Translations under genes and position numbers: made by a program
The notes under the pieces: generated by a model
What the model was told of the DNA's origin: nothing
Seen by the model: the letters and a program-made list of their open reading frames with translations, nothing else
The model's database searches: none
Shown: one piece after another, positions 7,922 through 15,776 of the stretch
How the letters are laid out: each line of letters starts with the position of its first letter
Position numbering within the stretch: position 1 is the stretch's first letter
Source: G032773895 sp965248935
Lineage (GTDB): Bacteria; Pseudomonadota; Gammaproteobacteria; Pseudomonadales; Cellvibrionaceae
NCBI GenBank assembly: GCA_965248935.1
Contig: OZ252214.1
Span: forward strand, 4,340,001-4,404,000
DNA length: 64,000 nt
Direction: 5' to 3'

Positions 7922-8890
7922 TTAATTTATAGCATAGGGAAGTGGTAACCAGCGGAGTTTTGCTTGTGATTTGTCGCTTAAAATAGCGGATTTGTCTTCT
8001 AGGCAACTGTCGTTAGCCAGCACTAATAATTCGTATTCTGACGCTGATTTTTTAGCGGAAAAGATTACCGTACCCACCTTTTTAGTATCGCTTATACTCT
8101 GAATAGAGGTGCCAGCGAAAGGTTGTATCGAACTGGAAATTTCTGCTCGATACATATGTTTTTTCAATTGGGCTTTATAGTGCATACGTGCCACAATCTC
8201 CTGGCCGGTATAGCAGCCCTTTTTAAATGATATGCCATCCGTAAGCTGAAAATTTATTTCTTGAGGTAATAATTGCTCAGAGGTTTCGCCGCGAATTTCG
8301 CCAACCCCGGCTTCTATGTTTTTCAATTGCCAGAGCGGTTCGTCAACAAAATTGGCACTGTGTTTTATATGTTGCCAACGTTCAGAATGTGTAGATATAT
8401 CTAACCAAAATTCTTGTATAAAAGGGGTATGAATGTAAATTCCTTTTTTATCTAGCTCTTGCTTGTTATTAGATGGATTTAACATACCAAATAAAGCAAA
8501 TTCGCTGCTTATAGTAAAATCCACTTTGGAAAAAACGCCGTATTTTTTTAAAGATGATAAGGTTTTTTCTACAATACTGGAATGCACTCTAAGCCCAATG
8601 GTTTGTTCATCAATTTTTGCGGCCACAAAGCTGGCAACCATTCTTCCCTTGGGTGTGCAGTGAGCGCCTAATATCCCCCGTTTTTCTTCATTATTCGTTG
8701 TCTCAAAAGAGGGGAGGGAGGATAAAGACGTAAAGTCACAGGTACACTGGCCCTGAAGAAATTTTTCTGAGTCTACACCAGACACTGTAATCAAAGCATA
8801 ACTTTTTAATGGGGCTAGCACGGGTATATCAGTGGAGGTATTATGTGTTTGAGTTGTACATTCTATATTAAGCGTATCCCAGTCAAACAT
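7922..8890 (-). CDS. ygfZ: YgfZ/GcvT-like folate-binding protein
   Basis: A tetrahydrofolate-binding protein of the GcvT fold that supports iron-sulfur enzymes such as MiaB. The family signature K-G-C-Y-T-G-Q-E is present (KKGCYTGQEIVARMHY), as is the N-terminal GVDSEKFLQGQCTCD. The start is placed at ATG 8890 (MFDWDT); a TTG seven codons upstream is possible but less likely. It is divergent from sdhE, the order seen in many gammaproteobacteria, so the intergenic region probably drives both directions. Confidence 0.95.
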   Translation of the reverse strand: MFDWDTLNIECTTQTHNTSTDIPVLAPLKSYALITVSGVDSEKFLQGQCTCDFTSLSSLPSFETTNNEEKRGILGAHCTPKGRMVASFVAAKIDEQTIGLRVHSSIVEKTLSSLKKYGVFSKVDFTISSEFALFGMLNPSNNKQELDKKGIYIHTPFIQEFWLDISTHSERWQHIKHSANFVDEPLWQLKNIEAGVGEIRGETSEQLLPQEINFQLTDGISFKKGCYTGQEIVARMHYKAQLKKHMYRAEISSSIQPFAGTSIQSISDTKKVGTVIFSAKKSASEYELLVLANDSCLEDKSAILSDKSQAKLRWLPLPYAIN

Positions 8891-9254
8891 GCGTATCTCG
8901 TCTCTAGTCAATCAATGGGTATTGACCGCTTAGTTTACTGGAATATTGAATTGATTGTTTAGTCTATTATTCTTTTGGGTGGGGATTGATGGGTGGGGAT
9001 TGATCATAAATCGTTCGATGCAGTCCTCTACCTTACTTGCAATTTAATGTTTCTTTTCTGCTACATGCCTAAGCCTTTAGGAGTGAAGACGACCACTTCT
9101 TATGGCTTTATCCACTTTAAAAATATGTTTTTGGGGGGGTATAACAGCGGTGGGCAAGTGGCTGGACAAGCTTTTACTTTGACTATAAGCCGCCTGCCTT
9201 ATAGAAAAGCCACTCCTTCATGTATAATACCTAAAATTTTGAATTGAGGTAAAT
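8891..9254. other. Divergent ygfZ/sdhE intergenic region
   Basis: No credible gene. A frame from 8993 to 9247 has no family features and no ribosome site. The region holds a perfect 14-bp tandem duplication (8977-9004) and must contain the promoters for both flanking genes; no confident -35/-10 was picked. Confidence 0.5.
8977..9004. repeat. Perfect 14-bp tandem duplication
   Basis: GGGTGGGGATTGAT is present twice with no interruption in the ygfZ/sdhE divergent promoter region, where it could change promoter spacing. Confidence 0.93.
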
Positions 9255-9503
9255 GTGGATATTAATCGTTTACGCTGGGGTTGTCGCCGGGGAATACTGG
9301 AAGTAGACCTAGTATTAGTTCCATTTCTAGAGAATGAGTACCTCGGCCTTTCCGAAGAACACAAACAACTGTTCGAGCAGTTGTTGGAATGCGAAGATCA
9401 GGACCTATTTGCGTGGTTTTTGAAAAAGGATGAGCCAGCGACGCCAGAATTGCATACTATCGTTAAGATCATTAACGATAAAACAGGCATCAAGCCCGCT
9501 TAA
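9255..9503 (+). CDS. sdhE: Succinate dehydrogenase flavinylation factor SdhE
   Basis: An 82-residue assembly factor that helps attach FAD to the SdhA subunit of succinate dehydrogenase. The family's RGxxE motif is present (CRRGILEVD), and the five-helix pattern continues through LLECEDQDLFAWFL. GAGG at 9246-9249 is spaced for the GTG at 9255; the ATG two bases earlier is in another frame. ygfX starts 7 bp after the stop, the classic sdhE-ygfX pair. Confidence 0.95.
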   Translation: MDINRLRWGCRRGILEVDLVLVPFLENEYLGLSEEHKQLFEQLLECEDQDLFAWFLKKDEPATPELHTIVKIINDKTGIKPA

Positions 9504-9509
9504 AACACC

Positions 9510-9935
9510 TTGAGCCATTTCGCGCCGCTACATATTCCGTTAAAGCCATCCTCAACATTGAAGTATTTGTATGTGATGGCTCATGTGCTTGCCATTTTTT
9601 TTGTTTTTATCTCTCCCGTTATTATTTACGCCAAGCTATTGGTTTCATGCTTGACCCTGGCTAGCGCTTATTATGTTTATGTTAAATACCAGGAGTTAAG
9701 TAAGGTACGGTCATTATGGGTGGAAAAAGATAAGTGCTATATAGAATATAACGGTGAAAAAATATTTGTTAAAATAATAGGCGATGTTTTTTCTTCAACA
9801 CATTTAATTGTTCTCTCAGTAAAATTTTTTTCTGAAAATAAAAAAATCTCTTTGATCTGTATGGCCGATTCAATGGAAAAAGAACATCACCGAAAACTGC
9901 GTGTACTTATTCGATGTGGTGAGCTTGTTTCTTAA
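9510..9935 (+). CDS. ygfX: YgfX/CptA-like inner-membrane protein
   Basis: A 141-residue protein with two closely spaced transmembrane helices (about residues 20-55) followed by a soluble beta-rich domain (WVEKDKCYIEYNGE). Size, topology and position immediately after sdhE match YgfX (CptA/DUF1434), an inner-membrane partner of SdhE that in E. coli affects cell-division and cytoskeletal proteins. Sequence conservation is low in this family, so the call rests strongly on synteny. It starts at TTG 9510. Confidence 0.8.
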   Translation: MSHFAPLHIPLKPSSTLKYLYVMAHVLAIFFVFISPVIIYAKLLVSCLTLASAYYVYVKYQELSKVRSLWVEKDKCYIEYNGEKIFVKIIGDVFSSTHLIVLSVKFFSENKKISLICMADSMEKEHHRKLRVLIRCGELVS

Positions 9936-10053
9936 AATTGTTTTTTAAAATGATTACTTAAAATTGTTGCTTAAGGCGGTAAAACAGCAAGCGATTAGAT
10001 GGCACAACCTGCTCAATAGGCCGCTCTTTCAATAATAAACATTATTTTCTTTA

Positions 10054-10126
10054 CCCATGAGAATTAAACCTGTCATGGGCATAGGGATTAAATCCATTGA
10101 TAATTAGAATTAACCCCTATGCCCAT
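10054..10126. promoter_or_regulatory. Two overlapping, mutually exclusive inverted repeats
   Basis: Stem 1: CCCATGA (10054-10060) pairs with TCATGGG (10073-10079). Stem 2: 17 bases at 10075-10091 pair with 10110-10126 with one mismatch (core ATGGGCATAGGG / CCCTATGCCCAT). The shared bases 10075-10079 mean only one can form at a time. Neither is followed by a T-run. A switch-like leader, operator or remnant of a small mobile element are all possible. Confidence 0.6.
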
Positions 10127-10216
10127 TCCATCGTATAAGTAGACCTCTTCGAATTAGAATACGCGATGGCGATAAAACATATTAACCCAAATTCTCCCTC
10201 TATATAATTTTTAAGG

Positions 10217-10246
10217 TTGTCAAACAGGGATAAATTGAACTATTAT
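10217..10246 (+). promoter_or_regulatory. Candidate sigma-70 promoter for the GNAT/decarboxylase pair
   Basis: TTGTCA (10217-10222) and TATTAT (10241-10246) are separated by 18 bp. Transcription would begin near 10253, giving a leader of about 85 nt before ATG 10339. This is consensus matching only. Confidence 0.35.
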
Positions 10247-10338
10247 GGCGCGAAATATTCTGCGATGCTTTTTGTGCCTCCAAGTTTAGTGTTCTGGGGT
10301 TGTTGAAACAATGCGTGCTGCACGCTATTGGTATATAA

Positions 10339-11040
10339 ATGAACACTCATCTCCCATTTGAAACCCCCCGGCTTGTTACCTATCGGGACGACCCCCTTAA
10401 CTCGATTGGCAAGCTATTACTTGATTCACTTGTTCAGTGTTATATCGAAGTCTTTAACGAAAGTTGGGGTGATTCTTGGACGTATGACAGTGCTTTGAAG
10501 GAAATTCAAGCGAGCCTTAAAAAAACTCAATATCGATCACCTATCTTATCTCTCCTGCTGTGTGACAAAGACAACGTTGTTGGTTTTGCGTGGGGAATAT
10601 GTACAACCGTCGAACATATTGCTTTGAGTGATATGCCATTTTATTACGAGCCGGAAGAACAGATACGCCTGCTTGGATTAACCAAGGACTATATCGGCTT
10701 GAAACCCGTGCTAGTTTATAGAGAATGTGGAGCCAAGCATAAATATCGAAAAGATTTATTCACTCTGATGACGTTAGAGTTGTGCCTTTACGGAAAAGCA
10801 TGTGGTATAGAAAAATTAATATTTTGGACTAGTCGAGATAGTAGTGTACGGAAGTATTTTATGGGGTTGAAAGTAGACGTTATATCTGAGTCGGCTGATA
10901 AGAAAATATCAATTTATATTGGTAGTATTCAATACTTTCTGAATGTTTTAGGAAATATACGCAATTCCGGGTTTTCTGCATCGAGTTATAAAAAGCTTAT
11001 TGTTAACGCAAGACATCATATGAAGAAATACAATTTATGA
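10339..11040 (+). CDS. GNAT-fold protein overlapping a pyruvoyl decarboxylase gene
   Basis: A 233-residue cytoplasmic protein. The order of elements looks like a GNAT N-acyltransferase: YIEVFNESWGDSW helix, the VVGFAWG strand, then a region after YRECGAKHKYRKD and a C-terminal GIEKLIFWTS...VRKYF stretch. The usual acetyl-CoA loop (Q/R-x-x-G-x-G/A) is not clear, so it may be non-catalytic. Its TGA overlaps the decarboxylase ATG (ATGA), so the two are translationally coupled. By analogy with PanM/PanZ, a GNAT protein that triggers PanD self-cleavage, and with HdcB, it may be a maturation factor; that role is inference. Confidence 0.68.
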   Translation: MNTHLPFETPRLVTYRDDPLNSIGKLLLDSLVQCYIEVFNESWGDSWTYDSALKEIQASLKKTQYRSPILSLLLCDKDNVVGFAWGICTTVEHIALSDMPFYYEPEEQIRLLGLTKDYIGLKPVLVYRECGAKHKYRKDLFTLMTLELCLYGKACGIEKLIFWTSRDSSVRKYFMGLKVDVISESADKKISIYIGSIQYFLNVLGNIRNSGFSASSYKKLIVNARHHMKKYNL

Positions 11041-11858
11041 TTATACCTACAGGCCATGAAGAAATTTTTTTGGAAGGTTTTTTTGCCTCGGCGGTTAACT
11101 CCCGCTATTTAATGGGCGTTAATTACACTGCCACTAAAGTAAAAAAACAATTTTCACATGCGGGTTCGGAGGGCCTTGATCATATTCATGCTTTTGATAA
11201 GGCTGAGGTTTCATCCGCTCATCTTGGTCAGACTAACCTTATCCAGGTTTCTTCCTTTTGCGGTCCCAAAGGGCTTATATGGGGTTATGACCTATGCAAG
11301 ACATCAATCAACCCAAATCCATGGGGCATTACTGGCAGCGATATTGGTGTTCCGGCGGTAAAAATAAACGACCTTAATAATCTAAGAGACGCTTTCGTTC
11401 AGTTGACCGGAAGTGTCCATAAACCGCATTTCCCTTTTTTACCGGGCAGCCATGTTCCTGCCGCATTAAAATACCTATGCCAATCTGGCCCTGGTGTGAT
11501 ATATGCAGCCCAAGCTATTGGGATACCTGTCGATAGAAATAGGAATGCCTGTTTAATGATGGAGGATCACGGTACGCTGCCAACGGGAATGCAGCTCGAT
11601 AACAATTATATTGTTTCTCTGATGCTTAATTTATCTGCCAGTGTAATAACCATCGGTAAAGCACAAAATATTCAATTTAAAGAAATATTAATTGGCATTG
11701 ATAAAATTGATTTGGAAGAAGATGAAGTGGGTTGTGCAATGGCCGCTAACCCGTATTTTCTGATGGCAAAACATGCAATACCTGATGGTTTAGATATGGC
11801 ATCTATTACAATTTCAGATTGGGTTGAGAATACAAAAAGTATGTTTATGGCCTGTTAA
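11037..11858 (+). CDS. Pyruvoyl-dependent histidine decarboxylase homologue
   Basis: Pyruvoyl histidine decarboxylases cleave themselves at a Ser-Ser bond to make a pyruvoyl cofactor and convert histidine to histamine. The 273 residues match the Lactobacillus enzyme around the site as I remember it: FDKAEVSSAHLGQTNLIQ with Glu57, then Ser72-Ser73 in VSSFCG, GYDL, the PGSH region and a C-terminal IPDG...ISDWVE segment. It is somewhat shorter than HdcA (about 310). Substrate specificity (histidine, arginine or other) cannot be settled by eye. It overlaps the upstream GNAT-like gene by 4 bp. A partial copy of its 3' end lies at 12532-12619. Confidence 0.85.
   Translation: MIIPTGHEEIFLEGFFASAVNSRYLMGVNYTATKVKKQFSHAGSEGLDHIHAFDKAEVSSAHLGQTNLIQVSSFCGPKGLIWGYDLCKTSINPNPWGITGSDIGVPAVKINDLNNLRDAFVQLTGSVHKPHFPFLPGSHVPAALKYLCQSGPGVIYAAQAIGIPVDRNRNACLMMEDHGTLPTGMQLDNNYIVSLMLNLSASVITIGKAQNIQFKEILIGIDKIDLEEDEVGCAMAANPYFLMAKHAIPDGLDMASITISDWVENTKSMFMAC
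11763..11850 (+). repeat. Direct repeat, intact copy (3' end of decarboxylase gene)
   Basis: These 88 bp recur 769 bp downstream at 12532-12619 with three differences, all at third codon positions. See the pseudogene entry. Confidence 0.93.
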
Positions 11859-11972
11859 CACAAATTAAATTATTATTTTTGTGGCTGAAAAGTTATCAAT
11901 TCAGGTGTGAAGAGAGAAATTTAATCGCTCTCAATAAACGATAAACAAAGCTTCCGGGTTTTGTCTTCAGAC

Positions 11973-12000
11973 AGATGTAAGTAAAAAGATGTAAGTAAAG
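11973..12000. repeat. 14-bp tandem duplication
   Basis: AGATGTAAGTAAAA is followed by AGATGTAAGTAAAG in the gene-free stretch 11859-12108 downstream of the decarboxylase. Nothing else is seen there. Confidence 0.88.
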
Positions 12001-12108
12001 AGTTAAAAAATTTTATTAAAGTTGCCTTGTTACTTTTCTCTCAGAAGTGACTGATATACGACCTCGTCAATGTGCATATATGGGCATATAAGCATTCCGC
12101 TAAGGATA

Positions 12109-12441
12109 TTATCTGAAACGATGGGCTATAAGTACAAGCTGAGCCTGGTCTGAACACATCTCTGATTCAGATACGTTCCAGTTGGAAAGAAATTCCTTGC
12201 CAGCAGGTTTGCCAACTAGCAAAAAATAGGTTTTCCCATCAATAGTTCGAGAAGATGGTGAATTGTCTTTTTGGCTAAATATACAAGGGCCCACCATTTT
12301 GCTTTTTACAGATAAATCACCATACTTGACGATGCAACTGCCGGTCTCGGTCATTTGAACATAGGGTTTCGTATTTTTAAGTGGAAGCGTATGGGCACAG
12401 GCGAAACTGGTCAGAAAAACGATTGTAATAATATGTCTCAT
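12109..12441 (-). CDS. Small exported protein of unknown function
   Basis: A 110-residue protein starting at ATG 12441 (GGGAG upstream); the longer frame to 12501 adds a polar, unlikely N-terminus. The N-terminus MRHIITIVFLTSFACAHT is a signal peptide, with either signal peptidase I cleavage after ACA or a weak lipobox at Cys15. The mature part has cysteines (GSCIVKYG, GPCIF, EMCSD) and no recognised domain. It lies antisense between the decarboxylase gene and the ghost copy of that gene's end, so it may have arrived with a rearrangement. Confidence 0.6.
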   Translation of the reverse strand: MRHIITIVFLTSFACAHTLPLKNTKPYVQMTETGSCIVKYGDLSVKSKMVGPCIFSQKDNSPSSRTIDGKTYFLLVGKPAGKEFLSNWNVSESEMCSDQAQLVLIAHRFR

Positions 12442-12531
12442 CAGTTCACATCTCCCAGAACCAGACTTCTTTGCCGTAGGAGAAGAATGCGGAGCTTCCA
12501 CCTTTCATAATTACTCCATTCCATACGTCAA

Positions 12532-12619
12532 ATGGCAAAACATGCAATACCTGATGGTTTAGATATGGCATCTATCACAATTTCCGATTGGGTTGATAAT
12601 ACAAAAAGTATGTTTATGG
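12532..12619 (+). pseudogene. Ghost copy of decarboxylase 3' end
   Basis: These 88 bp match 11763-11850, the last codons of the decarboxylase gene, with only three changes. Two are synonymous and one is Glu to Asp, all at third positions, which suggests the copy diverged while still coding and is the remnant of a former second gene rather than a fresh fragment. The frame runs on out of the match without a stop at the original place. Confidence 0.85.
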
Positions 12620-13033
12620 TAGTAAATACTAGCGGCTGACTTTAGTAAGTTGTAGCCCTTTGTTTAGTAAATTCGTATTGTAAATGAGGATGACCCCTAA
12701 TTCTCTTCCAACTTTTAATATTTCGTCAATTCTGAGTAAAAGCCTACCCATCTGACACTTGTTGAGAACAATATTCAGTGTCTACTATCGAAGCATTGTC
12801 TACAGTCGTGTGATTGCCAAACCCTGCGAAACGAATTTAACCTTTATATCTCCAGCCATTGGAACTAAACTGCATTTTATGACAATCGCAAATTTTGGCA
12901 GTATCAAGAGTGAACGCATAGTGATGTTCTGCTTGCTACCGTACAAAAACAAGCGGTTATGTATTGGAGTGGTAGTTCGCCACATTTGTTTTTCACGCGG
13001 GACACTGCTGAAACTTTTTTAAGGGGTCAATAT
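12620..13033. other. Intergenic region before the NYN gene
   Basis: No supported gene. Opposed frames at 12759-13022 and 12800-12985 lack ribosome sites and family features. An in-frame upstream extension of the NYN gene (from 12959) is rejected because AAGGGG at 13021 marks the start at 13034. Confidence 0.5.
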
Positions 13034-13774
13034 ATGTCCAATTCAAAGCGTATTGCACTATTAATAGATTGTGACAATGCTTCGCATAATTCGATAAAAG
13101 GTGTGCTTGATGAACTGGCGAAGCATGGGATGGTCAATATTCGTCACGCCCATGGGGATTGGGATAGTCCCAATTTATCTGGCTGGAAAGATAAACTTCA
13201 TGAAAATGCTATTCGTCCTATGCAACAATTTGCTTATACCAAAGGGAAGAATGCAACAGATTCCGCTATGATCATCGACTCGATGGATATTCTATATTCG
13301 GATACAGTGGATGCCTTTGCTTTGATGACCAGTGACAGTGATTTTACACCATTGGTACTTCGTATACTTGAAAGTGGGCGGCAGGTATTTGGCTTTGGTG
13401 AACGTAAAACCCCAGATGCTTTTATTAAGGCTTGCGCGCCGTTTATTTTCACCGAAAATTTAGTGGATACTCATAGTGAAAATGAAGAAAAGCAGGAGGA
13501 AAAGGAATTTTTAAAAGCGGATCGTAAAAAATTAAGAGGGGATACTGCACTGGTTTGCTTGCTCCGAGATGCTGTCGAGCAGACATCAGAGGATGATGGA
13601 TGGGCGCATATGAGCCAGGTAGGCGCCTATATATCAAACAATAGTTCCTTTTCCTCGATCAATTATGGTTATAAAAAACTTGGAGATTTAATTCGGACAA
13701 GCGATTTGTTTGATATAGAAATGCGAGGAGACAGGTCTGTTATGGTGATTAGAGATAAGAAAAAACGAAGCTAG
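13034..13774 (+). CDS. NYN-domain (LabA/PIN-like) RNase with OST-HTH/LOTUS domain
   Basis: A 246-residue cytoplasmic protein. Residues 1-150 form a NYN (PIN-like) nuclease domain with the conserved acidic residues: ALLIDCDN near the N-terminus, KGKNATDSAMIIDSMDIL, and MTSDSDFTPLVLR. A charged linker (EEKQEEKE) leads to a C-terminal winged-helix OST-HTH/LOTUS-like domain (about 175-245) expected to bind RNA. Such proteins are probable metal-dependent RNases; the target is unknown. It appears to be monocistronic. Confidence 0.9.
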   Translation: MSNSKRIALLIDCDNASHNSIKGVLDELAKHGMVNIRHAHGDWDSPNLSGWKDKLHENAIRPMQQFAYTKGKNATDSAMIIDSMDILYSDTVDAFALMTSDSDFTPLVLRILESGRQVFGFGERKTPDAFIKACAPFIFTENLVDTHSENEEKQEEKEFLKADRKKLRGDTALVCLLRDAVEQTSEDDGWAHMSQVGAYISNNSSFSSINYGYKKLGDLIRTSDLFDIEMRGDRSVMVIRDKKKRS

Positions 13775-14324
13775 AGTGAGGCGTATGAGTTTTTACTTGA
13801 TATTTTTTACATCAATTTATTGTGAATGTATATAATTGTTTTTTAATATTCACTAAGCACATTAATATTTTTACGCATTTTTTTCGCACTCAACTGCGGT
13901 TTCTAGGTTAAAAGCTTAACTCTCTTGATGGAGTATATTGTTGTGACATTCGGCCCAATATAATTTCTGAGCCAATAGTAAAAGATCAAAATATTTGATC
14001 ACTTTGTATTTTCGAATAGTATGGTGCTTTGTAGAATCAATACCCAGGGAGCCCGTTCTTGGGGGATTACTTTCGATATAGAAATAGACAGTTTAAAAAC
14101 TCCTCGGCACTAGCTTAAATCTTAAGCCTGTTTTTACGCGCCAGAACTGGCTGGTAGCGTGATGTCTATCACATAAGATATAGGTTGTTAGTGTACCTTC
14201 TATATTTTTAAAGTAGTGGTAAATTACAAGAAAAGTAAGAAAAAGATTTTTAAATTTTCAACTAAAATCTATTTTTATTTTTGTTAAGTTATTAACTAGT
14301 CATGCACTTGAGTCAAGGAAAATT
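13775..14324. other. AT-rich intergenic region before tae4
   Basis: About 550 bp with no convincing gene. It contains the dispersed repeat at 13880-13918 and a weak GC-rich inverted repeat near 14045-14070. The drop in GC before the effector pair fits horizontally acquired DNA. Confidence 0.5.
13880..13918. repeat. Dispersed 39-bp repeat, copy 1
   Basis: It aligns without gaps to 57094-57132 with 7 mismatches by eye. Both contain TTTTTCGC, TCAACT and GGTTTCTAGGTT. A 14-base part also occurs at 6083-6096. Confidence 0.6.
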
Positions 14325-14798
14325 ATGAGACCAAAACTAAGTAAAGCAATACAAGAGTTTCAAAAAATCAATGTGAGTGTTTCTAACGTAGGAAAAATCA
14401 TAGGAGGAAAAGTTGATTACAATATTAATACGTTAACAAGACAACAAGGTAGATTTGAAAATGCCTGTGCTATTCGAATGAGTTTTGTGTTGAATAACTT
14501 AGGTATCAAATTGCCATATATACCATCCCATACAGTTTCTGGGAAAAATGGAAATTGGTACATATACAAGGTTAAAAGCCTTATTAAGTTCTTAATGAAA
14601 GAGTGGGGGATTCCTGATTTATCGGTCAATCAACCTACAGTATCAAAGCTCTCACAGTTTAAAGGAATTATCATTTTTGAGGTTGATGGATGGGCCGATG
14701 CAAGCGGTCATGCAACTATTTGGAATGGTGTAAACTGTACTGATAGGTGTTATTTCACAAAGGCAAAGAGGGTCTACGGGTGGAAACTAAAAAATTAA
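14325..14798 (+). CDS. tae4: Type VI secretion amidase effector, Tae4 family
   Basis: A 157-residue peptidoglycan amidase that cleaves the peptide stem cross-link when delivered to a rival's periplasm. The catalytic Cys48 lies in ENACAIRMS and the catalytic His129 in DASGHATIWNG, with CTDRCYF downstream, all diagnostic of Tae4. No signal peptide is present, as expected for type VI cargo. The immunity gene overlaps its 3' end. No secretion-system structural gene is in the window, so delivery depends on a system elsewhere. Confidence 0.93.
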   Translation: MRPKLSKAIQEFQKINVSVSNVGKIIGGKVDYNINTLTRQQGRFENACAIRMSFVLNNLGIKLPYIPSHTVSGKNGNWYIYKVKSLIKFLMKEWGIPDLSVNQPTVSKLSQFKGIIIFEVDGWADASGHATIWNGVNCTDRCYFTKAKRVYGWKLKN

Positions 14799-15205
14799 TT
14801 GTTATTTTTATTCTAGCATTACTGTCTTTATCGTGTTCATCACACGAACATATATACAAAGTATCAAGCGAAGAAGTTTTATTTAAAAATTTCACTCTAG
14901 CTGTTTGTCTTAATATGGCTTATGGCGAAAGTTCTGAGAAGCTTTTAAGAGAAGCGGCTTATGCTGCAAGTGGGTATAGAGAATTTTCCAATGTTTCTTT
15001 AGACGCTTACGATGAAGTTAGAAATGAAATAAAGAAATGGCTAAAAAAAGACTACCCGAGTAAGCATGGAGGGCAAATAGATATAATGAAATGTATTGAT
15101 TTACAAAATTCTTCTCGTATCAAGAATATATTTTCTAAATATGATCCATGTAAAACTAGGGCGTCATGGCTTGATGAGAAAAACTATCAGGTTAAGTGTA
15201 AGTAA
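14780..15205 (+). CDS. tai4: Tae4 immunity protein, Tai4 family
   Basis: A 141-residue exported protein that binds and blocks Tae4 in the periplasm. The start is GTG 14780, overlapping tae4 by 19 bp. The N-terminus ends in LLSLSCSS, a lipobox, so it is probably a lipoprotein. The mature part has the family's FTLAVCLNMAYG and the late KHGGQIDIMKCIDLQNS segment. Overlap with the effector ensures that toxin is always made together with its antidote. Confidence 0.9.
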   Translation: METKKLIVIFILALLSLSCSSHEHIYKVSSEEVLFKNFTLAVCLNMAYGESSEKLLREAAYAASGYREFSNVSLDAYDEVRNEIKKWLKKDYPSKHGGQIDIMKCIDLQNSSRIKNIFSKYDPCKTRASWLDEKNYQVKCK

Positions 15206-15334
15206 ATGCATAGAAAAAATCCCAAGCGACTTTTATAAAAAGGAACCTAGGGCCTGTTCACACTTATTTATTCCCGGTTAGTAATTATCCTAGAAACCGT
15301 AGTTGAATCACGAAAGTATACGTGATCTGGCTGA

Positions 15335-15754
15335 TGCAATACCAGTAAAGTATTTAATAAAAGCATAAGGTTTTTACTCTCCGCTCAAACCGACTATGCT
15401 GCCGGGAATTCCATATGCCTGTTTGTGGATGCTAATATATTTTCTCCCATTGCGGCTAAAAGTAAAGAAGCGTTTTTCCCCAACCATTGGGTAGTACTCA
15501 ATTCGAATATAAAAATAATTGAATACAATAATGCAACAGGTATGCATAAACCCCCTGTAATTATTACCCCCTCCATTGTTGATCGGATTGCCGAAAAAAA
15601 TAAAAAAAACAGAGAAAAGACAAGAATAATGCTGGATGTATTTACCTGGGGGCTTCGTCATTTTCCAGCGTCCAGTAAAATTAGCGCTTCCCAAGCACCC
15701 CGTCTAGAGTATTTCCTTGGTGGGTTTCATGGCTATATAAAAGTAAAGCGCTAA
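15335..15754 (+). pseudogene. Degenerate effector-like gene, C-terminal part
   Basis: The frame is open only from 15335, after a TGA, and the first credible start (GTG 15425) gives 109 residues. Motifs NHWVVLNS and VFTWG followed by FHGYIKVK at the end resemble the C-terminal part of putative cysteine-peptidase-like type VI cargo proteins; this is a memory-based likeness only. Another frame upstream (about 15305-15370) also looks protein-like before hitting a stop, as if the gene were frameshifted and truncated. Its position after tae4/tai4 and before a lipoprotein suggests a dead second effector cassette. Confidence 0.5.
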
Positions 15755-15776
15755 CCGAATAAAAAGAGAATAACTT

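Larger units (their letters stand above)
9936..10338. other. Intergenic region upstream of the decarboxylase operon
   Basis: No gene. It contains a diffuse direct repeat after ygfX (CTTAAAATTG-type units), two mutually exclusive inverted repeats (10054-10126) and a plausible promoter (10217-10246). Confidence 0.6.

Noticed and set aside
8993..9247. Plus-strand frame of 84 codons before sdhE
   Set aside because: Begins inside a 14-bp duplication, no ribosome site, and occupies the divergent promoter region.
15374..15694. Two minus-strand frames opposite the degenerate effector
   Set aside because: The opposite strand carries recognisable motifs (NHWVVL, FTWG); these are shadows.
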